A stretch of 64,000 nt of DNA, from positions 32,537 through 96,536 of the forward strand of contig PXRP01000035.1 of assembly GCA_003021655.1 (NCBI GenBank), written 5' to 3'. Position 1 is the first letter of the stretch. Each line of letters starts with the position of its first letter. This document shows positions 1-8,743 of this stretch, piece after piece. Position numbers and translations under genes: made by a program. The notes below the pieces were generated by a model. The model searched no databases. It saw only the letters and a program-made list of their open reading frames with translations, and had not been told where the DNA came from. Source of the stretch: Halobacteriales archaeon QS_4_69_31 (lineage in GTDB: Archaea; Halobacteriota; Halobacteria; Halobacteriales; Haloarculaceae).

Positions 1-1499
1 CGGTGCTGTACGCGTTCGACCTGGCGGAGATCGGGACGACCGAACAGATCCTGCGGGACCCGGCCCACCCCTACACGCGGAAGCTCCTGAAGACGACGCC
101 GAACGTCGATACGGGCGTCGACAACATCGAGACCATCGACGGGTCGAGCCCGGACCCGGTGAACACGCCCGAGGGCTGTGCGTTCCACCCGCGGTGTCCG
201 CTCGCGGACGAGCGCTGTGAGATCGAGGACCCCGACCTGCTCTCGGTCCACGGGGGCGAGGGCCACCTGGCGGCCTGTCACTACTGGGAGGAGGCCGCCG
301 ACGCCGTCCCGTTCGACATCACCGACGCCCACGAGGGCGACATCGACATCGGCACCGTCTCAGAGCAGACGAGCCCCGACGCCGAGGCGGCGTCGGGCCC
401 CGAGGAGGACCCGCTGCTCAGCCTGGACGACCTCTACATCGAGTTCGAGACCGAGGGCGGCCTGCTGGACATCTTCGGCGACAACGATGCCGTCCAGGCG
501 GTCAGCGGCGTCGACCTGGACATCTACGAGAACGACGTGGTGGCGGTCGTCGGGGAGTCGGGCTGTGGCAAGACCACGCTGGGCAAGGCGGCGATCGGCC
601 TGCACCGGCCGGCCGACGGCGCGGTCCGGTACCGCGGGCAGGACATCTGGGCGGCCCGGGACGGCACCGGCGACGTCGACATCCCGTTCGACGAGATCCG
701 CCGGTCGCTCCAGATCATCCACCAGGACCCGGGGTCGGCGCTCAACAAGAACAAACGCGTCATCTCCTCGCTGGAGCGACCGCTCAAGAAGTGGAGCCCG
801 GGGCTCGACCGCGACGCCCGCGAGTCGCGCATCTACGCGCTCTTAGAGGAGGTCGGGATGAAACCGGCGCCGGACTACGCCCACCGGTACCCCCACCAGC
901 TCTCGGGCGGCGAGAAACAGCGCGTGGCGCTCATCCGGGCGCTGTTGATGAACCCGGACCTCATCCTCGCCGACGAGGCCATCTCGGCGCTTGACGTCTC
1001 CCTGCGCGTCGAGATGATGGACCTGTTCCTGGAACTCCAGGACATGTTCGACACCTCGTTCCTGTTTATCTCCCACGACCTCGCGAACGCCAACTACCTC
1101 GCCCAGCGCTCCGACGGGCGCATCGCGGTGATGTACCTCGGCGAAGTCGTCGAGGTGGGACCGGTCGACCAGGTCATCCACAACCCACAGCACCCCTACA
1201 CCCAGGTGCTCAGGTGGGCGACGCCGAACCTCGACCCCGAGCAGAACGAGGCCGGCGCGGTCCCCATCCGGAACATCGACATCCCGGACCCGAAGGACCC
1301 GCCCGAGGGCTGTCGGTTCCACACGCGGTGTCCGGAGGCCCGCGAGGCCTGCACCCGCGAGAACCCCGCCGACTACGCCGTCGGCGACCAGCACGAGGTC
1401 TCCTGTTTCCGCGTGCTCGACGACCACGAGTACTGGACCAGCCAGCCCCTCGCCGAGGACGGCTCGACCGAGGTCCGACCGGCCGCCGGCGACGACTGA
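1..1499 (+). CDS. Opp/Dpp-type ABC transporter ATPase, fused double domain (5' partial)
   Basis: The frame is open at the left edge, so the N-terminus is outside the window. The visible ~498 residues begin in the tail of a first ATPase: the oligopeptide-transporter C-terminal domain with HPYTRKLL near residue 22 and CAFHPRC near 59. An acidic linker leads into a complete second ATPase with Walker A GESGCGKTT near 184, signature LSGGEKQR near 299, Walker B LILADEA near 320, switch histidine ISHD near 358, and another HPYTQVL tail. This is a DppD-DppF pair in one chain, as known for GsiA. It should power the permeases at 1661-3805 at the cytoplasmic membrane. The substrate cannot be read from sequence; peptides or oligosaccharides are both known for this family. 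Confidence 0.9.
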   Translation, partial: VLYAFDLAEIGTTEQILRDPAHPYTRKLLKTTPNVDTGVDNIETIDGSSPDPVNTPEGCAFHPRCPLADERCEIEDPDLLSVHGGEGHLAACHYWEEAADAVPFDITDAHEGDIDIGTVSEQTSPDAEAASGPEEDPLLSLDDLYIEFETEGGLLDIFGDNDAVQAVSGVDLDIYENDVVAVVGESGCGKTTLGKAAIGLHRPADGAVRYRGQDIWAARDGTGDVDIPFDEIRRSLQIIHQDPGSALNKNKRVISSLERPLKKWSPGLDRDARESRIYALLEEVGMKPAPDYAHRYPHQLSGGEKQRVALIRALLMNPDLILADEAISALDVSLRVEMMDLFLELQDMFDTSFLFISHDLANANYLAQRSDGRIAVMYLGEVVEVGPVDQVIHNPQHPYTQVLRWATPNLDPEQNEAGAVPIRNIDIPDPKDPPEGCRFHTRCPEAREACTRENPADYAVGDQHEVSCFRVLDDHEYWTSQPLAEDGSTEVRPAAGDD

Positions 1500-1520
1500 G
1501 CCCCCTTTTCCCCCGGCGAG

Positions 1521-1572
1521 AACGCTCTTTTCGGCCGCTGTCGCCGACCGACGACCCTTTTCGGCCGCTGGT
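1521..1572. repeat. 30-bp imperfect tandem repeat, 2 copies
   Basis: The string CTTTTCGGCCGCTG occurs twice with a period of 30 bases just after the stop codon of the ATPase gene. It lies between that gene and the convergent permease gene. Nothing else is seen in the 160-base gap. Confidence 0.6.
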
Positions 1573-1660
1573 GTCCCGTCCGGCGGCCCTCTCGATGTGA
1601 GCGGTCGGCTATCGGCTGTGAGGTGTCGGCCGAGAGGAAAACGGGGCGAAATCGGGTCAG

Positions 1661-2737
1661 CTATTCCATGGCCGCGACGGCCTCGCCGCCCTCGGAGGTG
1701 CTGCTCTGGCGGGCGCGCACGCGGGGATTGAACACACGGTCCATCCCCTGTGAGATCATGATGATCCCGTAACCAAGCAGCGAGATGGCGAAGATGGGCA
1801 GGAACAGCCAGTGCCAGGTGCCCGCCGAGAGCATGGCGCCGTTGGAGTAGGCGTTCTGGGTCATGACCCCCCAGTTTGCCGTCGTGTACGGGAGCACACC
1901 CAGGAAGTAGAGTCCGACCGAGGCCGCGATCACCCGGATGGTGTTGCCCATGAAGTTGATCATGATGAACGGCATGATGTTGGGGAGGATGTCGTCACGG
2001 AGGATACTCACCTCGCCGAGTCCCAGGACCCGGGAGGCCTCGACGTACGACTCCGAGCGGAGCGCGAGCACCTGGGAGTGCAGCGACCGGGAGAGGCCGG
2101 CCCAGGCGTCGACCGACAGCAGGAGACCGACGACCCACGGCTCCTGGGGTTCGATCGCGACCGCGAGGACGATGAGCAGGGGCAGGCCGGGGACGGCCAT
2201 CTGGATGTCGGTCGCGGTCATGAGCAGGCGCTCGATGCGGCCGCCCTTGTAGCCGGCGAAGGTGCCGACGACGACGCCGATGAGGGTCGTGGCGATGCCG
2301 CCGACCAGCGCCATCTCCAGCATGGGCGGGGTCGCGTGGACCAGCAATTCGAAGATGTCCTGGCCGGTGTTGTTCGTCCCGAAGACGTAGTTGAGCGTGG
2401 GCCACGGGACGGTGAGCCCGAGCAGCGTCGTGTCCTGGACGACGAGCCAGCTTTCCTGGCCGCCCGGGATAATACCGCCCGGGAACGGCCCGCGTAGCGG
2501 CGAAGCCTCGTTCAGTTCGGGTTCCTCTGTCAGCCAGACGCCGACCGACCCCGTCAGCAGGTACAGCGCGACGATGATCGACCCGATCCGCGTCCGGCGG
2601 TCGATCCACATGATCCGGGCGGGCGCGATGATCCAGAGGTCGATCCACGCCATCCAACGCTCGCGCGTCGACATCGGCTCGGCGGCCTCGCTCTGTGATT
2701 CGAGCGCCTTGAAGATATTCGAATCCTCAGACGCCAT
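1661..2737 (-). CDS. ABC transporter permease, DppC-type
   Basis: This 358-residue membrane protein has about six hydrophobic segments, the first near residues 53-70 and the last near 310-330. The permease EAA loop is visible as YVEASRVLGLG followed by DDILPNIMP, the site that contacts the ATPase. The long stretch between the first two membrane segments is typical of DppC/OppC. It starts 33 bases after the stop of the DppB-type gene and is surely co-transcribed with it. With the fused ATPase and the lipoprotein at 5234 it completes a peptide/oligosaccharide-class importer. An internal Met at residue 22 is an alternative start. Confidence 0.9.
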   Translation of the reverse strand: MASEDSNIFKALESQSEAAEPMSTRERWMAWIDLWIIAPARIMWIDRRTRIGSIIVALYLLTGSVGVWLTEEPELNEASPLRGPFPGGIIPGGQESWLVVQDTTLLGLTVPWPTLNYVFGTNNTGQDIFELLVHATPPMLEMALVGGIATTLIGVVVGTFAGYKGGRIERLLMTATDIQMAVPGLPLLIVLAVAIEPQEPWVVGLLLSVDAWAGLSRSLHSQVLALRSESYVEASRVLGLGEVSILRDDILPNIMPFIMINFMGNTIRVIAASVGLYFLGVLPYTTANWGVMTQNAYSNGAMLSAGTWHWLFLPIFAISLLGYGIIMISQGMDRVFNPRVRARQSSTSEGGEAVAAME

Positions 2738-2770
2738 CGGTGCCCTCCGTGTGGGTGGTATGTGCGGTCA

Positions 2771-3805
2771 TCAGTAGCTCTCCGAATCCCGTTTGACCCG
2801 CGGGTCGACCCAGCCGTAGGTCACGTCCGCGACGAACATCGCGATCACGATCGAGACCGTGATCAGGATGAACACCGCCATCATCAGCGGGTAGTCGCGT
2901 GCCTGGATACCCCGGAAGAGGTAAAAGCCCAGTCCCTTGTAGTTGAAGATCGTCTCTATCAGGATCGCTCCCGAGAAGATGTAGCCGAGCTGGATGAGCA
3001 TCCCGGTGTACATCGGGAGGATGGCGTTGCGGGCCACGTACAGCGTCGTGACCCGCCGGAGGTTGATGCCGCGCAACTGCGCGACCCTGAGGTAGTCCTT
3101 GCCGAGTTCCTGGATGCTGTTGGCCCGCATCGCGATGGCGCCGGAGCCAAACGACGCCATCGCCAGCGAGAACACCGGCAACGCCGCGTGGTTCAACACC
3201 CCCGCGACGTACGGCCAGTTTATTCCGGGCGTCGCGTCCGGGTTGACGCGCCCACCCAGCGGGAACCACCCCCACTGGTAGGCCGTCACGTACAGCAGTC
3301 CGAGCCCGATGAGGAAAAACGGGACCGACTGGATCCACAGCAGCGCGGTCGACCCGCCGAAGTCGAGCCAGCTCCCCTCGCGGTAGGCCAACACCGCCCC
3401 GATGACGACCCGCACGACGAAGGAGGTGATGATGCCCACCGTTCCCAGGAACAGCGTCCACGGGATCGCCGGGACGACGACTGCCTCGACGGGCTTGCTG
3501 AACGAGATCGACCGCCCGAGGTCGCCGGTCAGCGTCGCCTTCATCCACGTGAAGTACTGCTCGTGGATCGGCGCGCTGGGGACGACGTTCACGTACCGCC
3601 GGGCGAGGTCGTCGAACTGCTCGCTGCCCGCCGGGTCCTGTACCGTCACCTCGCCGCTCGCTGGCCCGACGTTACCGGCGATCATCTGTGCTCTCAGGAA
3701 GTCGACCGGCCCACCAGGCATCCACCGTGTGAGGACGAACGTTATTGTCAGCACTGCCCACAGCGTAAACAGTGCCTGGAGGCCCCGCTTGAGATAGTAG
3801 TTCAT
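2771..3805 (-). CDS. ABC transporter permease, DppB-type
   Basis: The protein (344 residues from this start) begins MNYYLKRGLQALFTLW, the usual short cytoplasmic tip and first membrane helix of DppB/OppB, followed by a ~90-residue outside loop and five more helices. The EAA-type loop reads DYLRVAQLRGINLRRV. A longer frame opens at 3853, but a TATA box (about 3836-3846, minus strand) lies inside that extension about 30 bases before the Met at 3805, so I chose 3805. The DppC-type gene follows at a 33-base distance. The two should form the membrane channel of the importer whose ATPase ends at 1499. Confidence 0.9.
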   Translation of the reverse strand: MNYYLKRGLQALFTLWAVLTITFVLTRWMPGGPVDFLRAQMIAGNVGPASGEVTVQDPAGSEQFDDLARRYVNVVPSAPIHEQYFTWMKATLTGDLGRSISFSKPVEAVVVPAIPWTLFLGTVGIITSFVVRVVIGAVLAYREGSWLDFGGSTALLWIQSVPFFLIGLGLLYVTAYQWGWFPLGGRVNPDATPGINWPYVAGVLNHAALPVFSLAMASFGSGAIAMRANSIQELGKDYLRVAQLRGINLRRVTTLYVARNAILPMYTGMLIQLGYIFSGAILIETIFNYKGLGFYLFRGIQARDYPLMMAVFILITVSIVIAMFVADVTYGWVDPRVKRDSESY

Positions 3806-3835
3806 GCCAACCACTAGCTGATGGGCGCGTGCGTG

Positions 3836-3846
3836 ATTATAATAGT
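3836..3846 (-). promoter_or_regulatory. TATA box of the permease operon
   Basis: On the minus strand the string CTATTATAA lies about 30 bases before the chosen start at 3805. The spacing fits an archaeal promoter with little or no leader and decides the start codon of the DppB-type gene. Confidence 0.6.
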
Positions 3847-3902
3847 TTCCCACGAGCGCCGATAGTGCCCCGGAGCACCGGGCCAGCGGGGCCGGCCGGC
3901 GC

Positions 3903-5132
3903 TCAGCCGTCGATGCGCTCGATGGCCGCCGCCGCGACCGCCCTGACGTCCTCGTCGGGGTCGTCGTCGGCCACCGCTCGCAGGGCCGGCCGGGCGTTGT
4001 CGGCCCCGGCGTACCCGAGCGCGTGGGCCGCCGCCGCGCGCGCCCGGGGAGCGTCGTCCGCGAGCAGGTCGACGAGCCCCCCGGTCACCGCCTCCGCCGC
4101 CTCAGGCCGGTGTTCGCAGACGTACGCGAGCAGACCCGCGCTCGCCACCCGGGCGAACTCCTCGCCCGAGAGCAACGCTTCGAGGCTTTCGAGGTGGTCT
4201 GTGGCGTCGTCCGCGACGCGGGGACCGTGGGTCTCCGCGAGGATACCGAGCGTCCAGGCCGTCCTGGCGGCCACGGCGGGGTCGTCGTCGTCGAGGAACC
4301 GCCCCAGGGTCTCGATGGCGGGGGCGACGCCCTCGGGGTCGGTCTCGGCGGCGCGGCCGAGCCCCTCGACCAGCGGCGCCCGCACCCCGCCGGCCTCGAC
4401 CGTATCGAGGGTCGCCAGCACCGAACCGAGCGAGTCGGCCGCCGCTGCGGGCCGGGCGGCCAGCAGGTCGCCGGCGAGCATCCCGAGGCGGTTGCGCTGG
4501 CGCTGGCTCCTGCCGGCGTACTGTTCGGCCTGGTCGTGGGCCGGCCCGCCCGAGCTGACGCCGGTCCCGTCGTCCGGGACCACGCCCCCCGCGATGTCGG
4601 GCATCTCCCCGAGGGTCTCGGCGACCGCCGACAGGAGCGTTGTGGCGTCGTCGGCGCTCGGGTCGGTTTCGACGTACGCCTCGACGAGGTCGGCGCCGAC
4701 CTCCCTGACGGTGGGGTTCTCGGGGTCAAGCAGCCCGGGGAGGTGGTCGACGGCGTGACCGACGGCCGCCGGCCGGTCGCGGGCGACCGCCAGGTACGCC
4801 GTCCCCGCGTACCGCCGCGTGACGCTGTAGTCGTCGTCGAACCGCTCGGCCAGCGCCGCCAGCGTGGCCTCCTCGGCCGTCCCGCCGGCGTCGAGATACC
4901 GACCGAGCGCGGACGCCGCGCCCGCCCGTACGGACGCCTCCTCGTGGTCGAGCAGGTCGACGACGGCGGCCACCGCCCCGTCGTGGCCCGCCTCGGCCAG
5001 CGTCGCCAGCACCTCGCCGACCGCGTCGGCCTCGTCGGGCGCCGATTCGAGCGCCCGCGCGGGGGCCGCCGGTTCGACGGCGTCGGTGTCGCTGGCTGCC
5101 TGTTCGCGCAGTCGCGCGACTGTGTCGGTCAT
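3903..5132 (-). CDS. HEAT-repeat protein
   Basis: A 409-residue acidic, alanine- and leucine-rich protein with no membrane segment. Repeating helix pairs of ~35-40 residues are visible, for example DHEEASVRAGAASALGRYL, DPENPTVREVGADLVEAY, DDDPAVAARTAWTLGILAE and a C-terminal DEDVRAVAAAAIERI. This is the HEAT/PBS-lyase-like alpha-solenoid pattern, generally a protein-protein scaffold. It sits between the permease genes and the divergent binding-protein gene but has its own TATA box (AATTATAAG, about 5157-5165) 28 bases before the start. Its link to transport is therefore only positional. No partner can be named. Confidence 0.8.
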   Translation of the reverse strand: MTDTVARLREQAASDTDAVEPAAPARALESAPDEADAVGEVLATLAEAGHDGAVAAVVDLLDHEEASVRAGAASALGRYLDAGGTAEEATLAALAERFDDDYSVTRRYAGTAYLAVARDRPAAVGHAVDHLPGLLDPENPTVREVGADLVEAYVETDPSADDATTLLSAVAETLGEMPDIAGGVVPDDGTGVSSGGPAHDQAEQYAGRSQRQRNRLGMLAGDLLAARPAAAADSLGSVLATLDTVEAGGVRAPLVEGLGRAAETDPEGVAPAIETLGRFLDDDDPAVAARTAWTLGILAETHGPRVADDATDHLESLEALLSGEEFARVASAGLLAYVCEHRPEAAEAVTGGLVDLLADDAPRARAAAAHALGYAGADNARPALRAVADDDPDEDVRAVAAAAIERIDG

Positions 5133-5233
5133 GGCTTACAGTACGACAGCCCAGGCTTATAATTTCCGTCCCGGGCGGCTCGTATCACAGTCTAACAAAA
5201 AAATTAATGAGGGTGGGACTGCCACTCGGTGGT
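5133..5233. promoter_or_regulatory. divergent promoter region (HEAT gene and binding-protein gene)
   Basis: Two TATA-like boxes face outward: AATTATAAG (about 5157-5165, minus) for the HEAT-repeat gene, and AAAAAAATTAATG (about 5195-5206, plus), 30 bases before the ATG at 5234. Both spacings predict leaderless transcripts. Confidence 0.6.
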
Positions 5234-7288
5234 ATGCCACGTGACGGTAGCGACAACTCGAAGAGGTTCTCACGACGAAAGATACTGCAGGGCGTGGGTG
5301 CGGCCGGGTCGGCGGCTGTGCTCGCGGGCTGTTCCGGCGGCGACGAGACGGACGAGCAAACAGACACGGGCGCACCGGACATCGGAAACAGTAGCGGGAT
5401 AGCTACGGAGGCAACGGACACGCCGACGGCCACCGCCGGGGAGGAGACGGCGACCGACGAACCGGAGTCGACGCCGTTCCCGAAGGTCGACCAGACGTTC
5501 CGCTGGGGGTTCTCCCGGGACGCGTCGCTCCCGGAGGCGAACCTCAACATGCACGGGCAGAACAGCTTCGGCGAACTGGGCTGGCCGGTCTACGCGCGGT
5601 TCGGCAAGTCGGTCATCGCCACCGACGAGTGGGTCCACTGTGACGTCGAGGGCTGGGAGTTCGACCTGGACAACAGGGAGTTCCGCGTGACGTTCAAAGA
5701 CGGCGTCAAGTGGCACCAGAACGAGGAGGTCATCGACGACTACACCGGCGAGGACTTCGCGATGCAGGAGCACTTCGGCCGGCTGTTGACCGAGGCCAAC
5801 CCCGAGGCGGAGGTGCCAGACGACGTCGAGGTCGGCGAGTGGAGCCACGACGGCAAGACGACCATCTTCCATCTCAACGTGGATAAGCTCAACAAAGACA
5901 TCTTCGAGAGCGGCTTCCAGCGCCGGCGGCTCTGGATGTACCGCGACCACTGGGCCGACCAGTACCAGGGACTCCAGAACGCCAGCTCCCAGGAAGAGAT
6001 GAACGAGATCCGCGTCAAGGAGGTCCAGGAACGGACCTTCGGGCTGGGCGACGACCCGCCGCTGTCGGGGCCGATGATGCTCAAGAGCGTGAGCGAGCAG
6101 GGCGCGACCTTCGAGAAGTTCCCCGAACACTGGTCGTACGACGGGACCAACTGGACGGAGTACGAGTGGGTCAAGCTCTCCTCGGGCAGCGGCTCGAAGT
6201 ACCAGGCGGCCACCGCCGACCGCATCGACTTCAACGCCAACATCCCGGACACCGTCGACAACCCGCCGGAGAACATCCACCACATGTTCATCGAGTCCGG
6301 CGCGGGCTTCGGCGAGGCGCTGCTGATTAGTTACAACAACAAGGCGGGCTGGTTCGGGTTCGACGACCCCGAGCCCAGCGCGGACATGACCGCGGGCAAG
6401 CGCCAGGCGAAGGCCCGCCAGGGGATCGCCTGGGCGATGAACGGCCCGCAGATCACCCAGAACAGGCACGGCAAGTACGCGGGCCAGTTCACGAAGCCGC
6501 TGTCGCGGCCGGTCCCGGGCAACCCCAACCAGATCCAGAGGGAGTTCCCGGACCTGTGGGACGCGACGCCGCCGTCGCTCCAGGAGCCCGACGCCGAGAA
6601 GGCAAAGGAGGCGCTGCGCGAGTCCGGCCTCTCCGAGGAGGGCGGCACCTGGGTGCGGCCCAACGGCGACGAGGTAAAAGTCGAGGTCGAGTCGTTCCCG
6701 TGGTCGCGCGAAGAGATCGAGACGATCGTCACGAACCTGCAGGCGATCAACCTCAACGCCGAACACATCGTCCAGGAGCAGTCCGTGCTGTTCGGCAACC
6801 TCGGCGGCGGCGACTTCGGCTTCGCCCAGTCGTGGCACGGCGTCAGCGGCTCGGTCTCGGCGTCGGTCGGCGGCTGGATCACCCGCAACGGCAGCTGGGA
6901 GAGCCGCCACACGCCCGATTACTACGAGGTCCCGCCGGTCGGTGAGTGGGACGCCGAACCGACCGAGGAGGTCAACGCGCCCGAGCTGAACAAGCCGCTG
7001 TCGCGGACGTCGCTGGAGGAACACCGCGAGAACCTCCGCAAGCTCATCTGGACGTGGATGTACCACGTCCCCGGGATCATCATCGCGCCGAACCCGAGCG
7101 CCTGTGCGTGGAACGACGAGCATTTCAAGTTCCCGCGGCACCCGCCGCGTAGCTCCGGGCAGAACGGCCGCTACTCCTGTGCCGGCGACGGCAGCGAGGC
7201 GGACCTGGTCTACGCCGTCGGCCAGCCCTGGCGGATGGTGCGGCGCGGCCTCGCACACCCGCACGGCCCGATGGCCCGCACCGAGTAG
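5234..7288 (+). CDS. ABC transporter substrate-binding lipoprotein, family 5
   Basis: This 684-residue protein has an N-terminal Tat signal (SRRKILQG) running into a lipobox (AVLAGCSGG), then a Thr/Glu/Ala-rich linker. It should be exported folded and anchored by lipid outside the cell. Its length and the pattern of a FRWGFSR start, a long mixed domain and YNNKAGWF-like middle motifs fit the large two-lobed Opp/Dpp binding proteins (SBP family 5). I chose the ATG at 5234 because a TATA box lies 30 bases upstream; the frame is also open from 5207. It is the likely binding component for the permeases at 1661-3805. Next to GH51/GH115 genes, an oligosaccharide ligand is an attractive inference, not proven. 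Confidence 0.88.
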   Translation: MPRDGSDNSKRFSRRKILQGVGAAGSAAVLAGCSGGDETDEQTDTGAPDIGNSSGIATEATDTPTATAGEETATDEPESTPFPKVDQTFRWGFSRDASLPEANLNMHGQNSFGELGWPVYARFGKSVIATDEWVHCDVEGWEFDLDNREFRVTFKDGVKWHQNEEVIDDYTGEDFAMQEHFGRLLTEANPEAEVPDDVEVGEWSHDGKTTIFHLNVDKLNKDIFESGFQRRRLWMYRDHWADQYQGLQNASSQEEMNEIRVKEVQERTFGLGDDPPLSGPMMLKSVSEQGATFEKFPEHWSYDGTNWTEYEWVKLSSGSGSKYQAATADRIDFNANIPDTVDNPPENIHHMFIESGAGFGEALLISYNNKAGWFGFDDPEPSADMTAGKRQAKARQGIAWAMNGPQITQNRHGKYAGQFTKPLSRPVPGNPNQIQREFPDLWDATPPSLQEPDAEKAKEALRESGLSEEGGTWVRPNGDEVKVEVESFPWSREEIETIVTNLQAINLNAEHIVQEQSVLFGNLGGGDFGFAQSWHGVSGSVSASVGGWITRNGSWESRHTPDYYEVPPVGEWDAEPTEEVNAPELNKPLSRTSLEEHRENLRKLIWTWMYHVPGIIIAPNPSACAWNDEHFKFPRHPPRSSGQNGRYSCAGDGSEADLVYAVGQPWRMVRRGLAHPHGPMARTE

Positions 7289-7329
7289 GCCGACCGCCCC
7301 GCCGTCGCGTTTCCTCTCTTTTGTCCCGC

Positions 7330-7516
7330 CGTCCCGGCACCCCGCTCCCGTTGAGGGACCCGTCCCGGCACCCCTCTCCTTTTCAGGGACCCGTCCCAGC
7401 ACCCCTCTCCTTTTCAGGGACCTGACCCAGCACCCCTCTCCCTTTCAGGGACCTGACCCAGCACACCTCTCCCTTTCAGGGGCCCGTCCCAGCACCCCTC
7501 TGCCTTTTCGGGGGCC
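7330..7516. repeat. 31-bp tandem repeat, 6 copies
   Basis: Six head-to-tail units start at 7330, 7361, 7392, 7423, 7454 and 7485. All are 31 bases except the last (32). Units share CCAGCACCCCTCTCC and TTTCAGGGACC with few changes, and the first is the most diverged. The block fills the gap between the binding-protein stop and the TATA box of the next gene. Confidence 0.9.
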
Positions 7517-7554
7517 GTGGCAAACGTTATAATCGCGTCGCTGCAAGCGGAGGT

Positions 7555-7785
7555 ATGATCCACCGGAACCAGCTGATCCAGCTCGGGATCATCAACGGGA
7601 TATTCCTGCTGTTTCTGGCGCTGACCTACGCGTATATCGAGGTCGGGAACGTTCCGGTCGGTGCCGACGAGTACGCCATCATGCAGCTCACGGCGCTCAT
7701 CAACGTGGGGTCGATCGTCTGCATCCTGGCGGTCCTCTGGTACATCAAGCCCGGGTCGGTCGACCTGTGGGGCAACGGCGGATAG
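7555..7785 (+). CDS. small two-helix membrane protein
   Basis: A 76-residue protein with two predicted membrane helices (about residues 10-30 and 45-64) joined by a short polar loop (EVGNVPVGADEY). I do not recognise the family. A TATA box (CGTTATAAT, 7525-7533) sits 27 bases before the ATG, so expression is likely. GGAGG is directly against the start codon, too close to act as a normal ribosome-binding site. It lies alone between a 31-bp repeat block and a convergent IclR gene. Confidence 0.65.
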   Translation: MIHRNQLIQLGIINGIFLLFLALTYAYIEVGNVPVGADEYAIMQLTALINVGSIVCILAVLWYIKPGSVDLWGNGG

Positions 7786-7890
7786 CCGGTCGGCCGGGGC
7801 CGGTGAGAGGCCGGTCGGGGACAGGACGGGGACAGCCCGTGGGTGGCTCGCGTCGGGGCGAGACGGGCAGGCCGGGACCTCTCGCCGCCG

Positions 7891-8655
7891 TCAGTTGTGC
7901 CGCATGTTGACTTCGATGACGTTGGCGGTCTGGAGGACCTGCTGTGGGACCCGCTCGTGGAAGCGGTCCCCCCGCATGCGGCTCTTGAGGCCGGAGACAC
8001 TGACGGCGCCGACGACGCGGTCGGTCCCGGTCCTGATCGGGGCCGCGACACACCGGATCCCGTCGAGCCGCTCCTCGTCGTCGGTCGCGTAGCCCCTGTC
8101 GCGGACCGCGGCCAGTTCCTCGCGGAGTTCGGCCTCGGTCCCGATGGTCTCGGGCGTTCGCGTCGGGAGCCCGTGCTCGTCGAGGACCGCCTCGAGGCGG
8201 TCTTCGTCCATGTGGGCCATGATAGCCTTGCCCAGCGCCGTCGTGTGGAGGTACACGCGCTTGCCCTCGAACGTATCGAGCGACGGGGCGTCGTCGTTCT
8301 CGCGTTTCAGCATGAACACGCCGAGCCCGTTCTCCGCTATCATCAGGTTCGCGTGGTTGCCGGTCTCCAGCGCCAGGTCCTGGACCTCCGGTTCGGCGGT
8401 CCGGCAGAGCCGCGACTGCGACCGTGCGTACCCCCCGAGTTCGAGGAACTTCATGCTCAGGACGTACTCGTCGCCCTCCCGCACCAGGTACCCCAGACTC
8501 TCGAGGGTCTGCAGGTGGTCGTGGACCGTGCTCGTCGGCCTGTCCAGGTGCTCGACCACCTCCGTCAGCGTCATGCCGTCGTGCTCCTTGACGAGGTCGA
8601 AAATGCTGAAGCTCACCGCGGTGGCGTTTATTTTGGGGTCGCCGCGGGTGCTCAT
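7891..8655 (-). CDS. IclR-family transcription regulator
   Basis: A 254-residue IclR protein. The N-terminal winged helix (about residues 10-62) includes the recognition helix region DRPTSTVHDHLQTLESLGYL. The C-terminal effector domain contains the family pattern LGKAIMAHM and RGYATDDEE. The ATG at 8655 is preceded by a TATA box (CCTATATCG, minus strand) at the leaderless distance; an upstream in-frame Met at 8667 lies too near it. An inverted repeat TTCCG-N7-CGGAA at 8687-8707 lies directly behind the box and recurs in the gap at 10984-11090. I infer that it controls the sugar-acid genes beside it, like XacR in Haloferax, and itself. Confidence 0.88.
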   Translation of the reverse strand: MSTRGDPKINATAVSFSIFDLVKEHDGMTLTEVVEHLDRPTSTVHDHLQTLESLGYLVREGDEYVLSMKFLELGGYARSQSRLCRTAEPEVQDLALETGNHANLMIAENGLGVFMLKRENDDAPSLDTFEGKRVYLHTTALGKAIMAHMDEDRLEAVLDEHGLPTRTPETIGTEAELREELAAVRDRGYATDDEERLDGIRCVAAPIRTGTDRVVGAVSVSGLKSRMRGDRFHERVPQQVLQTANVIEVNMRHN

Positions 8656-8686
8656 ATCGTGGCACAAGGTGACACGTCGATATAGG

Positions 8687-8707
8687 TGTTCCGACGAGGC
8701 CGGAACG
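8687..8707. promoter_or_regulatory. inverted repeat TGTTCCG-N7-CGGAACG (operator candidate)
   Basis: Arms TGTTCCG (8687-8693) and CGGAACG (8701-8707) are separated by seven bases, directly upstream of the TATA box of the IclR gene. The same TTCCG-N7-CGGA geometry is found at 10984-11004 and 11074-11090. Confidence 0.55.
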
Positions 8708-8743
8708 GGGACGGGACGACAGCGTTTCCGGGGGCCGGGACGC

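Noticed and set aside
5270..7402. A 710-codon open frame on the minus strand opposite the binding-protein gene
   Set aside because: It is rich in Arg/Leu/Val without motifs, and mirrors the codon pattern of the real gene, which has a Tat lipoprotein signal and promoter. High GC makes such shadows common.
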